Shown one piece after another: positions 1-6,069 of a DNA stretch of 10,270 bases. How positions within the stretch are numbered: position 1 is the stretch's first letter; every line of letters begins with the position of its first letter. The notes under the pieces were generated by a model. The model searched no databases, was not told where the DNA came from, and saw only the letters and a list, made by a program, of their open reading frames with translations. The stretch is from DASWHR01 sp036398095 (GTDB lineage: Bacteria; Actinomycetota; AC-67): contig DASWHR010000019.1 in assembly GCA_036398095.1 (NCBI GenBank), forward strand, positions 1 through 10,270, written 5' to 3'. Both the position numbers and the translations under genes were made by a program.

Positions 1-1
1 G

Positions 2-460
2 CTGGCGATTGAGCCGTTGGCCGATGCACTCACCGATGGTGAAAGGATTCGAGCCACTGTAGGGCTGCGGTTCATGTTCTCCGATATCTTCTTGTCCGCA
101 GCCACCGCCGGCATAGCACTGGTGCTTTGGAAGACCGCGCCGAGGATCGCGGCGCCGTTGCTGCCGGACTCCGGTGATGCCGCACCGGTTCCGCGAACCC
201 CGCGCGAGATTCTCACCGTGGGATTCGTCCTGACCGGCATCTTTCTGGCGGCGACCAGCATCATGCCCATCGTTGTGAATCTGCGGGTGATCTTGTTCGC
301 GTCAGACCCGGTCCACGCGGATTCGTTCGATGAGATCATCAGGCAAGAGTCCATCTCGCGTTTCATCGGGCTGCTCGTCGAGGGGACGGCCGGTGTCATT
401 CTCGCGGTCGGCGCGCGCCGTTTCGCACGACGCGGCAGCCGCTCACCGGAGGAATCATGA
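2..460 (+). CDS. Small multi-pass membrane protein, 5'-truncated by window start
   Basis: The frame is open from the first bases of the window to a TGA at 458-460, so the true start probably lies upstream; a TTG at 17 is possible but has no ribosome binding site. Counting from that TTG, hydrophobic segments lie near residues 18-38, 65-95 and 114-134, with a basic C-terminal tail (RRFARRG), as in an integral membrane protein with a cytoplasmic tail. No catalytic motif is visible and I do not recognise the family. It overlaps the next gene by 4 bases (ATGA), implying translational coupling. Spacing of its hydrophobic segments and local similarity (ILTVGFVLTGIFLAA against VLAVALLLAGIALAI) indicate it is a paralogue of that gene; on that alignment a first N-terminal membrane segment is missing here because of the window edge. 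Function unknown. Confidence 0.7.
   Translation: MAIEPLADALTDGERIRATVGLRFMFSDIFLSAATAGIALVLWKTAPRIAAPLLPDSGDAAPVPRTPREILTVGFVLTGIFLAATSIMPIVVNLRVILFASDPVHADSFDEIIRQESISRFIGLLVEGTAGVILAVGARRFARRGSRSPEES
448..453 (+). promoter_or_regulatory. Ribosome binding site for the 457 gene
   Basis: A purine-rich GGAGGA run, inside the last codons of the preceding gene, lies 3 bases before the ATG at 457. It supports that start and coupled translation of the two membrane-protein genes. Confidence 0.6.
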
Positions 461-990
461 CGCCGGCCGGGATCGCGATCGCTCCTCGCGCGTGGGCGCG
501 CGCCGGCATTGTGTTGCTCGGCCTTGCCGTTGCAGCTCGGGCTGCGGGCCGAGGCATTGAAGTCGCCGAGTTCCTCGCGGGCGGGGGCAGCATCTGGGAC
601 GGCCAACGGTCGAACGTTGTGTCCTTCGCGTTGCATCTCGTGCTCGCATCGATCGTGTGGCTGCGCCGCGAGCGTATTACGGCCGCGCTCGTGCCGCAGG
701 CGGACACCTCGACGGAACTCGACGCGGGACTGCGTCGAGTGCTCGCGGTCGCGCTCTTGCTCGCCGGCATCGCCTTGGCGATCGCTCAGTTGCAGGAATT
801 CGTTACCGCCACATGGGATGCGGTGCGGAGCCCGTATCAAATGGCACTCGGTGGAGATCGACATTGGAAGAGGATGGCGGCCACTCGCGCCGCCGGGGTG
901 GCCCTGGTCGCATCAGCAGGGATTCTCATCGCCGCCCGAAGCTCGGCCCTTGCGAACGCGATCGCCGGCCCAAGGAACGAACGGCGTTAA
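457..990 (+). CDS. Small four-helix membrane protein (paralogue of preceding gene)
   Basis: The 177-residue product has four predicted membrane segments near residues 15-32, 53-70, 93-113 and 142-162, with charged loops (WLRRERITAAL after segment 2, DRHWKRM before segment 4). The ATG overlaps the upstream stop as ATGA and has a GGAGGA ribosome binding site. No cysteine, metal-binding or enzymatic signature is seen, and I do not recognise a named family. Segments 2-4 align with the hydrophobic segments of the upstream gene, so the pair probably arose by tandem duplication and may form a hetero-oligomer in the membrane. It ends 30 bases before the end of the oppositely oriented nucleotidyltransferase gene, and no obvious terminator is seen between them. 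Confidence 0.75.
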   Translation: MTPAGIAIAPRAWARAGIVLLGLAVAARAAGRGIEVAEFLAGGGSIWDGQRSNVVSFALHLVLASIVWLRRERITAALVPQADTSTELDAGLRRVLAVALLLAGIALAIAQLQEFVTATWDAVRSPYQMALGGDRHWKRMAATRAAGVALVASAGILIAARSSALANAIAGPRNERR

Positions 991-1020
991 ACGCCAGAAC
1001 GGCTCCTTGATCGAAGCCCA

Positions 1021-1524
1021 TCAGTCGGAGGCGAAGGTCTGCTCGACGAAGAACCGCGCCGCCGCATCCAGCCGGTCGCCGAACGACTCTTCGGCGATGG
1101 CGAGCACCGACGCCGCGTCCCGCAATCCCAGGACGCCCGCCAGCACTCGCAGATCGTCCTCGTCCTCGCCGGCGCGGTGCGCGAGAACCTTCAAGCCCAG
1201 CAGGATTCGCGGCGATGCAACCAGACAGCGCAGACCGGGAACCTCCAGCACCGGGACCGCCCCGCGATCCTCGACGAGAAAACCCTTCACGGCATCGTTC
1301 AGCCAGCCCGCCGGCAACGACAACTCCGTGGCCATCTCATCCGCGACCGTGTAGATGACCGACTTGGGCTCGAAAACGGCGTCGATGTCTCGCGTCGTGC
1401 GAGCCGTCCCGTAGGCCAACGCCATCGCGGCACCGCCGACGACGTACATCTCGCCGGTGACGCCGGATCGATCCAGGCGCCGCCCCAGCTCGGTGAGCGC
1501 CGCCACGATCTCGTCGCGATTCAT
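1021..1524 (-). CDS. DUF6036/AbiEii-like nucleotidyltransferase
   Basis: The 167-residue protein carries the nucleotidyltransferase-fold signature: a GG pair at residues 30-31 followed by RTTRDIDAVF, giving the paired aspartates D46 and D48 expected to bind metal and nucleotide. Further on, LKVLAHRAGEDEDDLRVLAG (111-130) matches the Lys/Arg-Asp-rich helix that follows the catalytic core in AbiEii/DUF6036-type proteins. Such proteins are often partners in toxin-antitoxin or abortive-infection-like pairs, where they may transfer nucleotides to RNA or protein; whether this one is a toxin is not shown by the sequence. The ATG lies 3 bases after the stop of the 156-residue gene, with a weak GAGAG ribosome binding site inside that gene's end, so the two are almost certainly co-translated. 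Known: fold and motif. Inferred: role in a two-gene module. Confidence 0.8.
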   Translation of the reverse strand: MNRDEIVAALTELGRRLDRSGVTGEMYVVGGAAMALAYGTARTTRDIDAVFEPKSVIYTVADEMATELSLPAGWLNDAVKGFLVEDRGAVPVLEVPGLRCLVASPRILLGLKVLAHRAGEDEDDLRVLAGVLGLRDAASVLAIAEESFGDRLDAAARFFVEQTFASD

Positions 1525-1527
1525 CGA

Positions 1528-1998
1528 TCACACTCTCGACAGAGCACGCGGCGAGACGAACAGTCCGCGGCGGCGAAATGCGGCGGGCGAGGTCGCGATC
1601 AAGAGCGCGCGGAATCCCTTGACGTCGCTGGAGAACCAGAACCGCTCGCTGAACCGCTGCGGCTCGGCGGCCCATGCGGGGCAGGTGAGAGCATGAACGC
1701 CGGCGAGATGCTCGGCCACTGCCCCCAAAAAGGCATCCTGATGGACGACGCCGATGAGGTCGGGCCGCTCGTCGATCGCACCCTGCCGAATCTCGTGCGG
1801 GCGGAAGGAGAACTCGTCGAGGAAATCTTTAACCGCAACCGTGAAAGGGATGCCGCCGCGCAACTTCTCGGGAATCCCGGCGAGCGTTTCTCGAAAGCGC
1901 TCGGGGGCCATCGCCCGGCCGGCGAGCCAGTCTCGCAGCGTCGTGACTCGGCCGGATGCGCGATCCTGCTGCAAGCTCCGAAAGACCGACTCGACCAT
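1528..1998 (-). CDS. Unrecognised protein paired with the nucleotidyltransferase
   Basis: The 156-residue soluble protein has no signal peptide or membrane segment. The N-terminal half looks helical (TTLRDWLAGRAMAPERFRETL, roughly residues 19-39), followed by a mixed region and a C-terminal block (WFSSDVKGFRALLIATSPAAF, then RRRGLFVSPRALSRV) that reads as a conserved end. I cannot assign a family. It is not an evident HEPN protein: the only R...H spacing resembling the HEPN motif (RPDLIGVVH, 79-86) is too long. Its stop is 3 bases from the nucleotidyltransferase start, so by arrangement it is the candidate first gene (antitoxin or partner) of a two-gene module. No Shine-Dalgarno is visible, but a TACCAT box ends 7 bases before the ATG, which would fit a leaderless mRNA. 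An independent promoter here would separate the pair from the response regulator upstream. Confidence 0.7.
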   Translation of the reverse strand: MVESVFRSLQQDRASGRVTTLRDWLAGRAMAPERFRETLAGIPEKLRGGIPFTVAVKDFLDEFSFRPHEIRQGAIDERPDLIGVVHQDAFLGAVAEHLAGVHALTCPAWAAEPQRFSERFWFSSDVKGFRALLIATSPAAFRRRGLFVSPRALSRV

Positions 1999-2005
1999 GA
2001 CCGGA

Positions 2006-2011
2006 ATGGTA
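2006..2011 (-). promoter_or_regulatory. Candidate -10 box (TACCAT) for the 156-residue gene
   Basis: TACCAT on the minus strand fits TAnnnT and ends 7 bases before the ATG at 1998, predicting transcription to begin at or next to the start codon. No good -35 element is seen, so this rests on position and the missing ribosome binding site. Confidence 0.35.
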
Positions 2012-2035
2012 GCCGCTCGACGGTGAAACGAGCCG

Positions 2036-2749
2036 CTATTTGATCTCGAGGAGTTTTTCGCGGACGGCGTAGACGACGGCTTCCATCCGGGAATGCAGAT
2101 GCAACTTCTCGAGGATGTTGCGGATGTGGTTCTTTACGGTGTTTTCGGAGATGAACAGCTCTTTGGCGATGTCGCGGTTGTTGCGGCCTTGCGCGACGAG
2201 CGTGAGCACCTCCATCTCGCGGTCGGTCAGGCGCGGCTGCGGGAGGGCCGGCTTCTCTTCCGCCTTACGCACCATCTGCGCGAACTCGCCGAGCAGCTTC
2301 GAGGCCATCGACGGCGAGATGAGCGACTGGCCGGTCTGGACGCTGCGGATCGCGGCCGCGACCTCGTCGATGGAGATTTCCTTGAGCAGATAGCCGTTCG
2401 CGCCGGCCTTGATCGCATCGTAGAGATCGGCTTCCTCGTCCGAGATGGTCAGCATCAAGATCTTGGTGGACGGCAGCGACTCTTTGATCTTGCTGGTGGC
2501 TTCGATGCCGCCGCGGCGCGGCATCCGCACATCCATCAGCACGACGTCGGGCATCGTCTCGACGGCCTTGTCGACCGCTTCGGCCCCATCGCCGGCCTCG
2601 CCCACGACCGAAATATCCGCTTCCTGTTCGAGGACCATCTGGAGGCCGCGCCGGAACAGCGCATGATCGTCCACGATCAGGACGCGAATCTGATCGTCGC
2701 CCTCTTGGGACTGATCGGTCTGCTCGCCTGCCGTCGTCTCGTCAGCCAC
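2036..2749 (-). CDS. NarL/FixJ (LuxR-type) response regulator
   Basis: The 237-residue two-domain transcription regulator has a receiver domain (about 20-140) with the acidic pair D27-D28, phosphoacceptor D73 in VVLMDVRMP, T101 and K123. The C-terminal LuxR-type helix-turn-helix (about 172-237) contains LTDREMEVLTLVAQGRNNRD and ISENTVKNHIRNILEKL. It is full length for the family, with a short acidic N-terminal extension of about 20 residues. The start is GTG, preceded at 7 bases by GAGG. It lies 27 bases after hpf on the same strand and is probably co-transcribed with it. No histidine kinase gene is in the window, so its sensor is encoded elsewhere. In Firmicutes the NarL-type regulator DegU is also found near comF; whether this protein is functionally similar is inference. 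Targets are unknown. Confidence 0.95.
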   Translation of the reverse strand: MADETTAGEQTDQSQEGDDQIRVLIVDDHALFRRGLQMVLEQEADISVVGEAGDGAEAVDKAVETMPDVVLMDVRMPRRGGIEATSKIKESLPSTKILMLTISDEEADLYDAIKAGANGYLLKEISIDEVAAAIRSVQTGQSLISPSMASKLLGEFAQMVRKAEEKPALPQPRLTDREMEVLTLVAQGRNNRDIAKELFISENTVKNHIRNILEKLHLHSRMEAVVYAVREKLLEIK

Positions 2750-2776
2750 GTGTGCACCTCGCTCGGCCCCGATGGG

Positions 2777-3364
2777 CTATTCAGCCGGTTCCAGAAGACC
2801 GAACCCTCCGTCGCTCATCCGATAGACCACACTGACCTGGTCCGTTTCGGCGTTCACGAACGGCAGGAACTCGTCTCCCGACGCATCGACCTGCAAGGCT
2901 GCTTCCTTCGGGGTCATCGGCTCAACCGAGAACCGGCCCTTCCGGCGCACCCGCGGGGCGACCCGCGCCATCTTGGATGATTCTACCCGATCACCCTCGG
3001 TGGCCCGTCCTTTCGGGCGGGTCGAGGGCTTTCTGATGGTCTCGGCCTTCGACGCGACCCGGCCACGCTTGACCAGCTTGTCCTTCATGCGACGAACTTG
3101 CTGCTCGAGCTTGGCCACGACCTGATCCACGGCGCTCGCCGGGTCCACACCCTTTCCGACCGCACGCAGGACGTGATTCTTCGCCGAAAGGGTCACCTCG
3201 ACCACATGCTTGTTGGTCACGCGAGGATTGTGCTCCTCCGAGAACTCGATCTCGATCTTTTCGATTCGGTCGAAGAAACGACGGACCTTTTCGACCTTCT
3301 CGGTCGCCATCTTCTTCAGCGCCGCCGGCACTCGGGTATGACGCGCCTTGACGATCACCTGCAT
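2777..3364 (-). CDS. hpf: Long-form ribosome hibernation promoting factor
   Basis: The 195-residue protein binds the 30S decoding region and dimerises 70S ribosomes into inactive 100S particles in stationary phase or stress. The N-terminal S30AE/YfiA domain (about 1-100) starts MQVIVKARHT and includes KVEKVRRFFDRIEKIEIEF and NKHVVEVTLSAKNHVLRAVG. A basic linker (about 100-140) follows, then the C-terminal dimerisation domain (about 140-193) with FSVEPMTPKEAALQ, FLPFVNAETDQVSVVYR and DGGFGLLEP, which defines the long form. The ATG at 3364 is chosen because GGAGG lies 8 bases upstream and homology begins exactly there; the frame stays open upstream to about 3676 but that part is the structured RNA. 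There is no clear promoter of its own, so it is probably read through from the RNA's promoter. The response regulator follows 27 bases downstream. Confidence 0.95.
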   Translation of the reverse strand: MQVIVKARHTRVPAALKKMATEKVEKVRRFFDRIEKIEIEFSEEHNPRVTNKHVVEVTLSAKNHVLRAVGKGVDPASAVDQVVAKLEQQVRRMKDKLVKRGRVASKAETIRKPSTRPKGRATEGDRVESSKMARVAPRVRRKGRFSVEPMTPKEAALQVDASGDEFLPFVNAETDQVSVVYRMSDGGFGLLEPAE

Positions 3365-3372
3365 CGCGTTTG

Positions 3373-3377
3373 CCTCC
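3373..3377 (-). promoter_or_regulatory. hpf ribosome binding site
   Basis: GGAGG on the minus strand lies 8 bases before the ATG at 3364. It overlaps an earlier in-frame ATG (3377-3379), which therefore lacks its own binding site; this decides the start at 3364. Confidence 0.75.
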
Positions 3378-3403
3378 ATCGTCGGCGTTCCGATCAAAAC
3401 GGG

Positions 3404-3702
3404 TCCTGAGGTTCCGTCCGGCCGACCTGGTCTTTGCCCCCACACTCGCCTGCCGGGAGCTTCGCTACGCGCGGTCCGGCGCGGATGACGCCGCGCCCCC
3501 GTGTCCTCGACGGACCCGGACCTCGCCCACTGGAACTCCTCTCGCGACGGACTCGGCGAGCCCGCCGCGGCAGGGCTTACTCCTAAGCGGCACCATGCTC
3601 GGCGGCCACCGGCCACCTTACGTGGGTCGTTTCGCCTGCCACTGGCATCGACTAGACCGGCTTTCGCCGGCCGCAACCACGGACCCGAACGGAACCTCAG
3701 GA
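3404..3702 (-). ncRNA. Candidate raiA-motif structured noncoding RNA
   Basis: About 299 nt between comF and hpf. The two ends are complementary: 3685-3702 pairs with 3404-3421 over 18 bp with one G-U pair, the outer 14 bp being perfect (core CCTGAGGTTCCGT with ACGGAACCTCAGG). Inside are a CCGGC-GAAA-GCCGG hairpin with a GNRA tetraloop (3657-3670), a 7-bp GGCGCGG/CCGCGCC hairpin with a 6-base loop (3478-3497), and a 5-bp CGGCG/CGCCG stem. The predicted transcription start coincides with the first helix base. Known: the raiA-motif RNA of Firmicutes and Actinobacteria is found just upstream of raiA/hpf, often after comF, is abundant and complexly folded, and has no settled biochemical function. 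Position, orientation, size and terminal helix fit. The identity is inferred without a covariance-model match. RNase P RNA, tmRNA, SRP RNA and 6S signatures were not seen. Confidence 0.78.
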
Positions 3703-3708
3703 ACAGCG

Positions 3709-3714
3709 ATTCTA
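3709..3714 (-). promoter_or_regulatory. -10 box (TAGAAT) driving the structured RNA
   Basis: TAGAAT on the minus strand ends 7 positions before 3702, placing +1 at the first base of the RNA's closing helix. A weak -35-like TAGACG (3734-3739, overlapping the comF stop codon) is 19 bases upstream, longer than the usual 17. The promoter lies entirely between comF and the RNA, so the RNA and hpf can be expressed independently of comF. Confidence 0.6.
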
Positions 3715-3736
3715 CGCTAGGCCGCTGTGGCGGCGT

Positions 3737-4384
3737 CTACAGGGCGCGCGCAAAGGTCACGACCGCGACGCTCGACGCGCCGGCGGCCTTAAGCGCGGCC
3801 GCGCACGCCGAGGCGGTCGCGCCGGTCGTGAGCACGTCGTCGACCAGCAGCACGTGCGCCGGCGCGCGCCGGGCGGCGAACGCGCCGTCGAGCGCGGCCC
3901 TTCGCTCGTCGCGCTTCAGCCCGGCAAGGTCGCGTGTCTCGCGCTGCTTGACCAGCAAGGCCGCGACGGGGACGCGCAGCATCAGCGCGAGCGGCCGCGC
4001 GAGCAGTTCGGCCGGGTTGCGTCCCCGCTCGCGCAGCGCCTTCGCGCCGGACGGCACGAACGTCGCGACCGCGCCGCGGGGAAGCGCGAGGCTTCGCGCG
4101 GGAGCAAGCATGCGGCGGGACAACGCCGAAGCGACCCGATGCTCGCCGGCCACCTTGAAGCGGATCAGCGCGTCGCGGACCGGCCCTTCGTAGACGCCGG
4201 CCGAGGCGGCCGCATCGAAGGTGAAGCCGCGGCCGGCGCATCCCGGGCACCGGGGAAGCGCGCAGCGACGGCAGGCGCGCTCGATCCAGGGCGCGGCCCG
4301 CTCGCACGCGCGGCACAGCGGCGCGCGGCCGTGCGCGTCGCAGCAGGCGCACACGCGCGGGAAGAGCAGATCCAGCAGCGGCAT
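3737..4384 (-). CDS. comF: ComF family phosphoribosyltransferase-like protein
   Basis: The 215-residue ComFC/GntX-type protein has a cysteine-rich N-terminal zinc-binding region (C12, C14, C15, C24, C27, then C38, C41, C46, C49). A phosphoribosyltransferase fold follows: the conserved RERGRNPAELLARPLA block (118-133), QRETRDLAGLKRDERRAAL (147-165), and the PRPP-binding loop HVLLVDDVLTTGAT (177-190). Family members take part in uptake and processing of single-stranded DNA in transformation, but are also widespread in bacteria not known to be competent, so natural competence should not be assumed. It lies 83 bases after mtnA and before the RNA-hpf block, an order common in Gram-positives. The ATG at 4384 has no clear ribosome binding site, but homology begins right there (LLDLLFPRVCACC). 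Confidence 0.93.
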   Translation of the reverse strand: MPLLDLLFPRVCACCDAHGRAPLCRACERAAPWIERACRRCALPRCPGCAGRGFTFDAAASAGVYEGPVRDALIRFKVAGEHRVASALSRRMLAPARSLALPRGAVATFVPSGAKALRERGRNPAELLARPLALMLRVPVAALLVKQRETRDLAGLKRDERRAALDGAFAARRAPAHVLLVDDVLTTGATASACAAALKAAGASSVAVVTFARAL

Positions 4385-4453
4385 CGGGCGAGCATGCGGC
4401 CGCGGCGGGACGGGTTCAAGCTCGCCGCGACACGATCGAGACGGTCGCGCGCG

Positions 4454-4475
4454 ATCGGGCTATCGGGCTATCGGG
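4454..4475. repeat. 8-bp tandem repeat at the mtnA 3' end
   Basis: The unit ATCGGGCT occurs 2.75 times in a row. The TAG stop of mtnA (4468-4470) lies within it, so copy-number change downstream of the stop would only alter the mtnA-comF spacer. Probably a slippage product with no function shown. Confidence 0.6.
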
Positions 4476-5526
4476 ACAGGAGGCGTTTCAGGCTGGTGCG
4501 GTAGGGGCGGATCGCAACACCTCGCTCGGTCACGATCGCGGTGACCAGACGCGCGGGCGTGATGTCGAACGCGGGATTGCGCGCATCCGAGCCCGCGGGC
4601 GCGATGCGGCGGCCGAGCACGCCGGTGATCTCGCGCGGGTCGCGCTCCTCGACCTCGATCGCTTTGCCGCAGGGCGTGAACGGATCGATCGTCGAGATCG
4701 GCGCGACGACGATGAACGGCACCTGCGACTCGGTCGCGGCGAGCGCGAGCGGATACGTGCCGATCTTGTTCGCGACGTCGCCGTTCGCGGCGATGCGGTC
4801 GGCGCCCACGAGCACCACGTCCACGGTGCCGCGCGCGATCAGCGACGGGCCGGCGCCGTCGGCAACGATCGCGTGCGGGACGCCAAGGCGCCCCAGCTCC
4901 CACGCGGTCAGCCGCGCGCCTTGCAGCAGCGGCCGGGTCTCGCCGGCGAGCACCTCGACGTTCTTGCCGGACTCGTGCGCGAGCCGGATGACGCCCAGCG
5001 CCGTGCCGTATCCGCCGGTGCACAACGAACCGGTATTGCAGTGCGTCAAGATGCGCGCGCCCTTTCGAACGAAGCGCTGACCGGTCTTCGCCATCGACAT
5101 GCACGCGGCCGCGTCCTCGGCGGCGATCGCAGCGGCTTCCTGCTCGAGCGCCTTGACGAGCGTGGCGGGCGGCGCGCCGGCCTGCGCTTCCAGGCGCGCG
5201 CGATCGAGGCTGCGACCGACCGCCCACGCAAGGTTGACCGCGGTCGGGCGGGTCGCGATCAGACGCGCGCCGGCGCGTTCGGCGGCCGCGAGCACGGCCG
5301 CGCGGGTCGATCCGGTGCGGCCGGCGGCGCGGCGCGCGGCCTGCGCGACGCCCCACGCGCCGGCGATGCCGAGCATCGGCGCGCCGCGGATCCGAAGCTT
5401 CGCGATCGCTTCGGTGAGCTGCGCCGTCGTCGTGATCCGGCGCACGACCATCTTGGCGGGAAGCGCCGTCTGGTCGAGCGCGTCGATCGTGCCCTCGTTG
5501 TAGCGCAGGGTGGGGATGTCGGTCAT
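4468..5526 (-). CDS. mtnA: S-methyl-5-thioribose-1-phosphate isomerase
   Basis: The 352-residue protein isomerises 5-methylthioribose-1-phosphate to 5-methylthioribulose-1-phosphate in the methionine salvage pathway, in the cytoplasm. It belongs to the eIF2B alpha/beta/delta-like family. Visible hallmarks are LRIRGAPMLGIAGAWGVA (44-61), THCNTGSLCTGGYGTALGV (161-179) with the catalytic cysteine C163, AGETRPLLQGARLTAWEL (194-211), and GADRIAANGDVANKIGTY (241-258) with catalytic D243. The length is typical. No other salvage genes (mtnK, mtnB, mtnC, mtnD) are in the window, so the rest of the pathway is elsewhere or variant. The ATG at 5526 has no Shine-Dalgarno; a TACACT box 12-17 bases upstream would give a leader of only about 5 bases. 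It lies 24 bases after the membrane-protein gene. Confidence 0.96.
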   Translation of the reverse strand: MTDIPTLRYNEGTIDALDQTALPAKMVVRRITTTAQLTEAIAKLRIRGAPMLGIAGAWGVAQAARRAAGRTGSTRAAVLAAAERAGARLIATRPTAVNLAWAVGRSLDRARLEAQAGAPPATLVKALEQEAAAIAAEDAAACMSMAKTGQRFVRKGARILTHCNTGSLCTGGYGTALGVIRLAHESGKNVEVLAGETRPLLQGARLTAWELGRLGVPHAIVADGAGPSLIARGTVDVVLVGADRIAANGDVANKIGTYPLALAATESQVPFIVVAPISTIDPFTPCGKAIEVEERDPREITGVLGRRIAPAGSDARNPAFDITPARLVTAIVTERGVAIRPYRTSLKRLLSR

Positions 5527-5537
5527 CGTCGGCGCCG

Positions 5538-5543
5538 AGTGTA
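5538..5543 (-). promoter_or_regulatory. Candidate -10 box (TACACT) for mtnA
   Basis: TACACT on the minus strand lies in the 24-base gap before mtnA. It predicts +1 near 5531, five bases before the ATG, i.e. an almost leaderless mRNA, consistent with the missing ribosome binding site. No convincing -35 is seen. Confidence 0.4.
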
Positions 5544-5550
5544 CCGGCGA

Positions 5551-6057
5551 TCAGAGGCGCTCGATCGGGGGTTTCGCGAGCGCGCGACGGTTCCTGGCTC
5601 GTCGTCCGGATCCGCGAAGCCCGCGCCCGGCGAGCCCGCCGAGCGCGCCGGGGACGGCGGCGTAGGCGATCAAGCGGAGCGCGTCGGCGGCGATGACTCG
5701 CGCCGGGTTTCGGTCAACCCAGAGCACGCGCACCGACAGGCGCACGCCGGCGTAGGCGACGAGCAGGCCGAGCGCGGCGGCCGCGGCGCCCGAGATCGCG
5801 GCGGCGCGAGCCGAGCCGCCGCGACGAAACGCACCGGTCGTCAAGCCGGCCGCGGCGGCAACGACCACGGGACGCGGCCACGGGTTGAACAACGCAAGAT
5901 TGAGTAGCAAGATCCGCGGGATCGCAAGCGCGGCCGCGAGCGCCGAAACGAGCACCCCGGCCGTGACGCCGCGAAGCGACCGCTCGTCGCGAAGCGGAGC
6001 GCGGTTCGCGCCGCGATGGCCGTTCTGAGAGGGCGCGGGCACGCCGGGAGCATCCAC
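5551..6057 (-). CDS. Small four-helix membrane protein
   Basis: The 168-residue product begins with a hydrophilic N-terminus of about 28 residues, then hydrophobic segments near 30-56, 62-78, 86-108 and 120-145, and ends with a very basic tail (GRRARNRRALAKPPIERL). This is a multi-pass inner-membrane topology with the tail likely cytoplasmic. The Ala/Gly/Val-rich composition gives no family match that I recognise and no catalytic residues stand out. The start is GTG at 6057 with no ribosome binding site; a TAGAGT box places a predicted +1 exactly on that G, suggesting a leaderless transcript. Another GTG at codon 6 is an alternative start. It lies 24 bases upstream of mtnA on the same strand and may be co-transcribed with it. 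Function unknown. Confidence 0.72.
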   Translation of the reverse strand: MDAPGVPAPSQNGHRGANRAPLRDERSLRGVTAGVLVSALAAALAIPRILLLNLALFNPWPRPVVVAAAAGLTTGAFRRGGSARAAAISGAAAAALGLLVAYAGVRLSVRVLWVDRNPARVIAADALRLIAYAAVPGALGGLAGRGLRGSGRRARNRRALAKPPIERL

Positions 6058-6063
6058 GGCTTG

Positions 6064-6069
6064 ACTCTA
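6064..6069 (-). promoter_or_regulatory. Candidate -10 box (TAGAGT), leaderless start
   Basis: TAGAGT on the minus strand ends 7 positions before the GTG start at 6057, so the predicted +1 is the first base of the coding region. It sits in the 29-base gap after the propeller gene. The -35 region is poor. Confidence 0.4.

Noticed and set aside
1177..2043. A 288-codon plus-strand open frame opposite the nucleotidyltransferase pair
   Set aside because: Low-complexity Arg/Gly/Asp-rich translation antisense to genes with recognisable motifs.
2093..2980. A 295-codon plus-strand open frame opposite the response regulator and hpf
   Set aside because: Antisense shadow of two confidently identified genes; no domain seen.
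3365..3676. N-terminal extension of Hpf to about 299 residues
   Set aside because: Homology and the ribosome binding site place the start at 3364; the upstream region is the structured RNA.
3404..3702. RNase P RNA, tmRNA, SRP RNA, 6S RNA or a cobalamin riboswitch
   Set aside because: Conserved boxes of those RNAs were looked for and not found; a riboswitch would not be expected to begin with a helix closing the whole 299 nt directly upstream of hpf.
4460..5356. A 298-codon minus-strand frame overlapping mtnA
   Set aside because: Out-of-frame Arg-rich translation of mtnA, which carries all catalytic motifs in the other frame.
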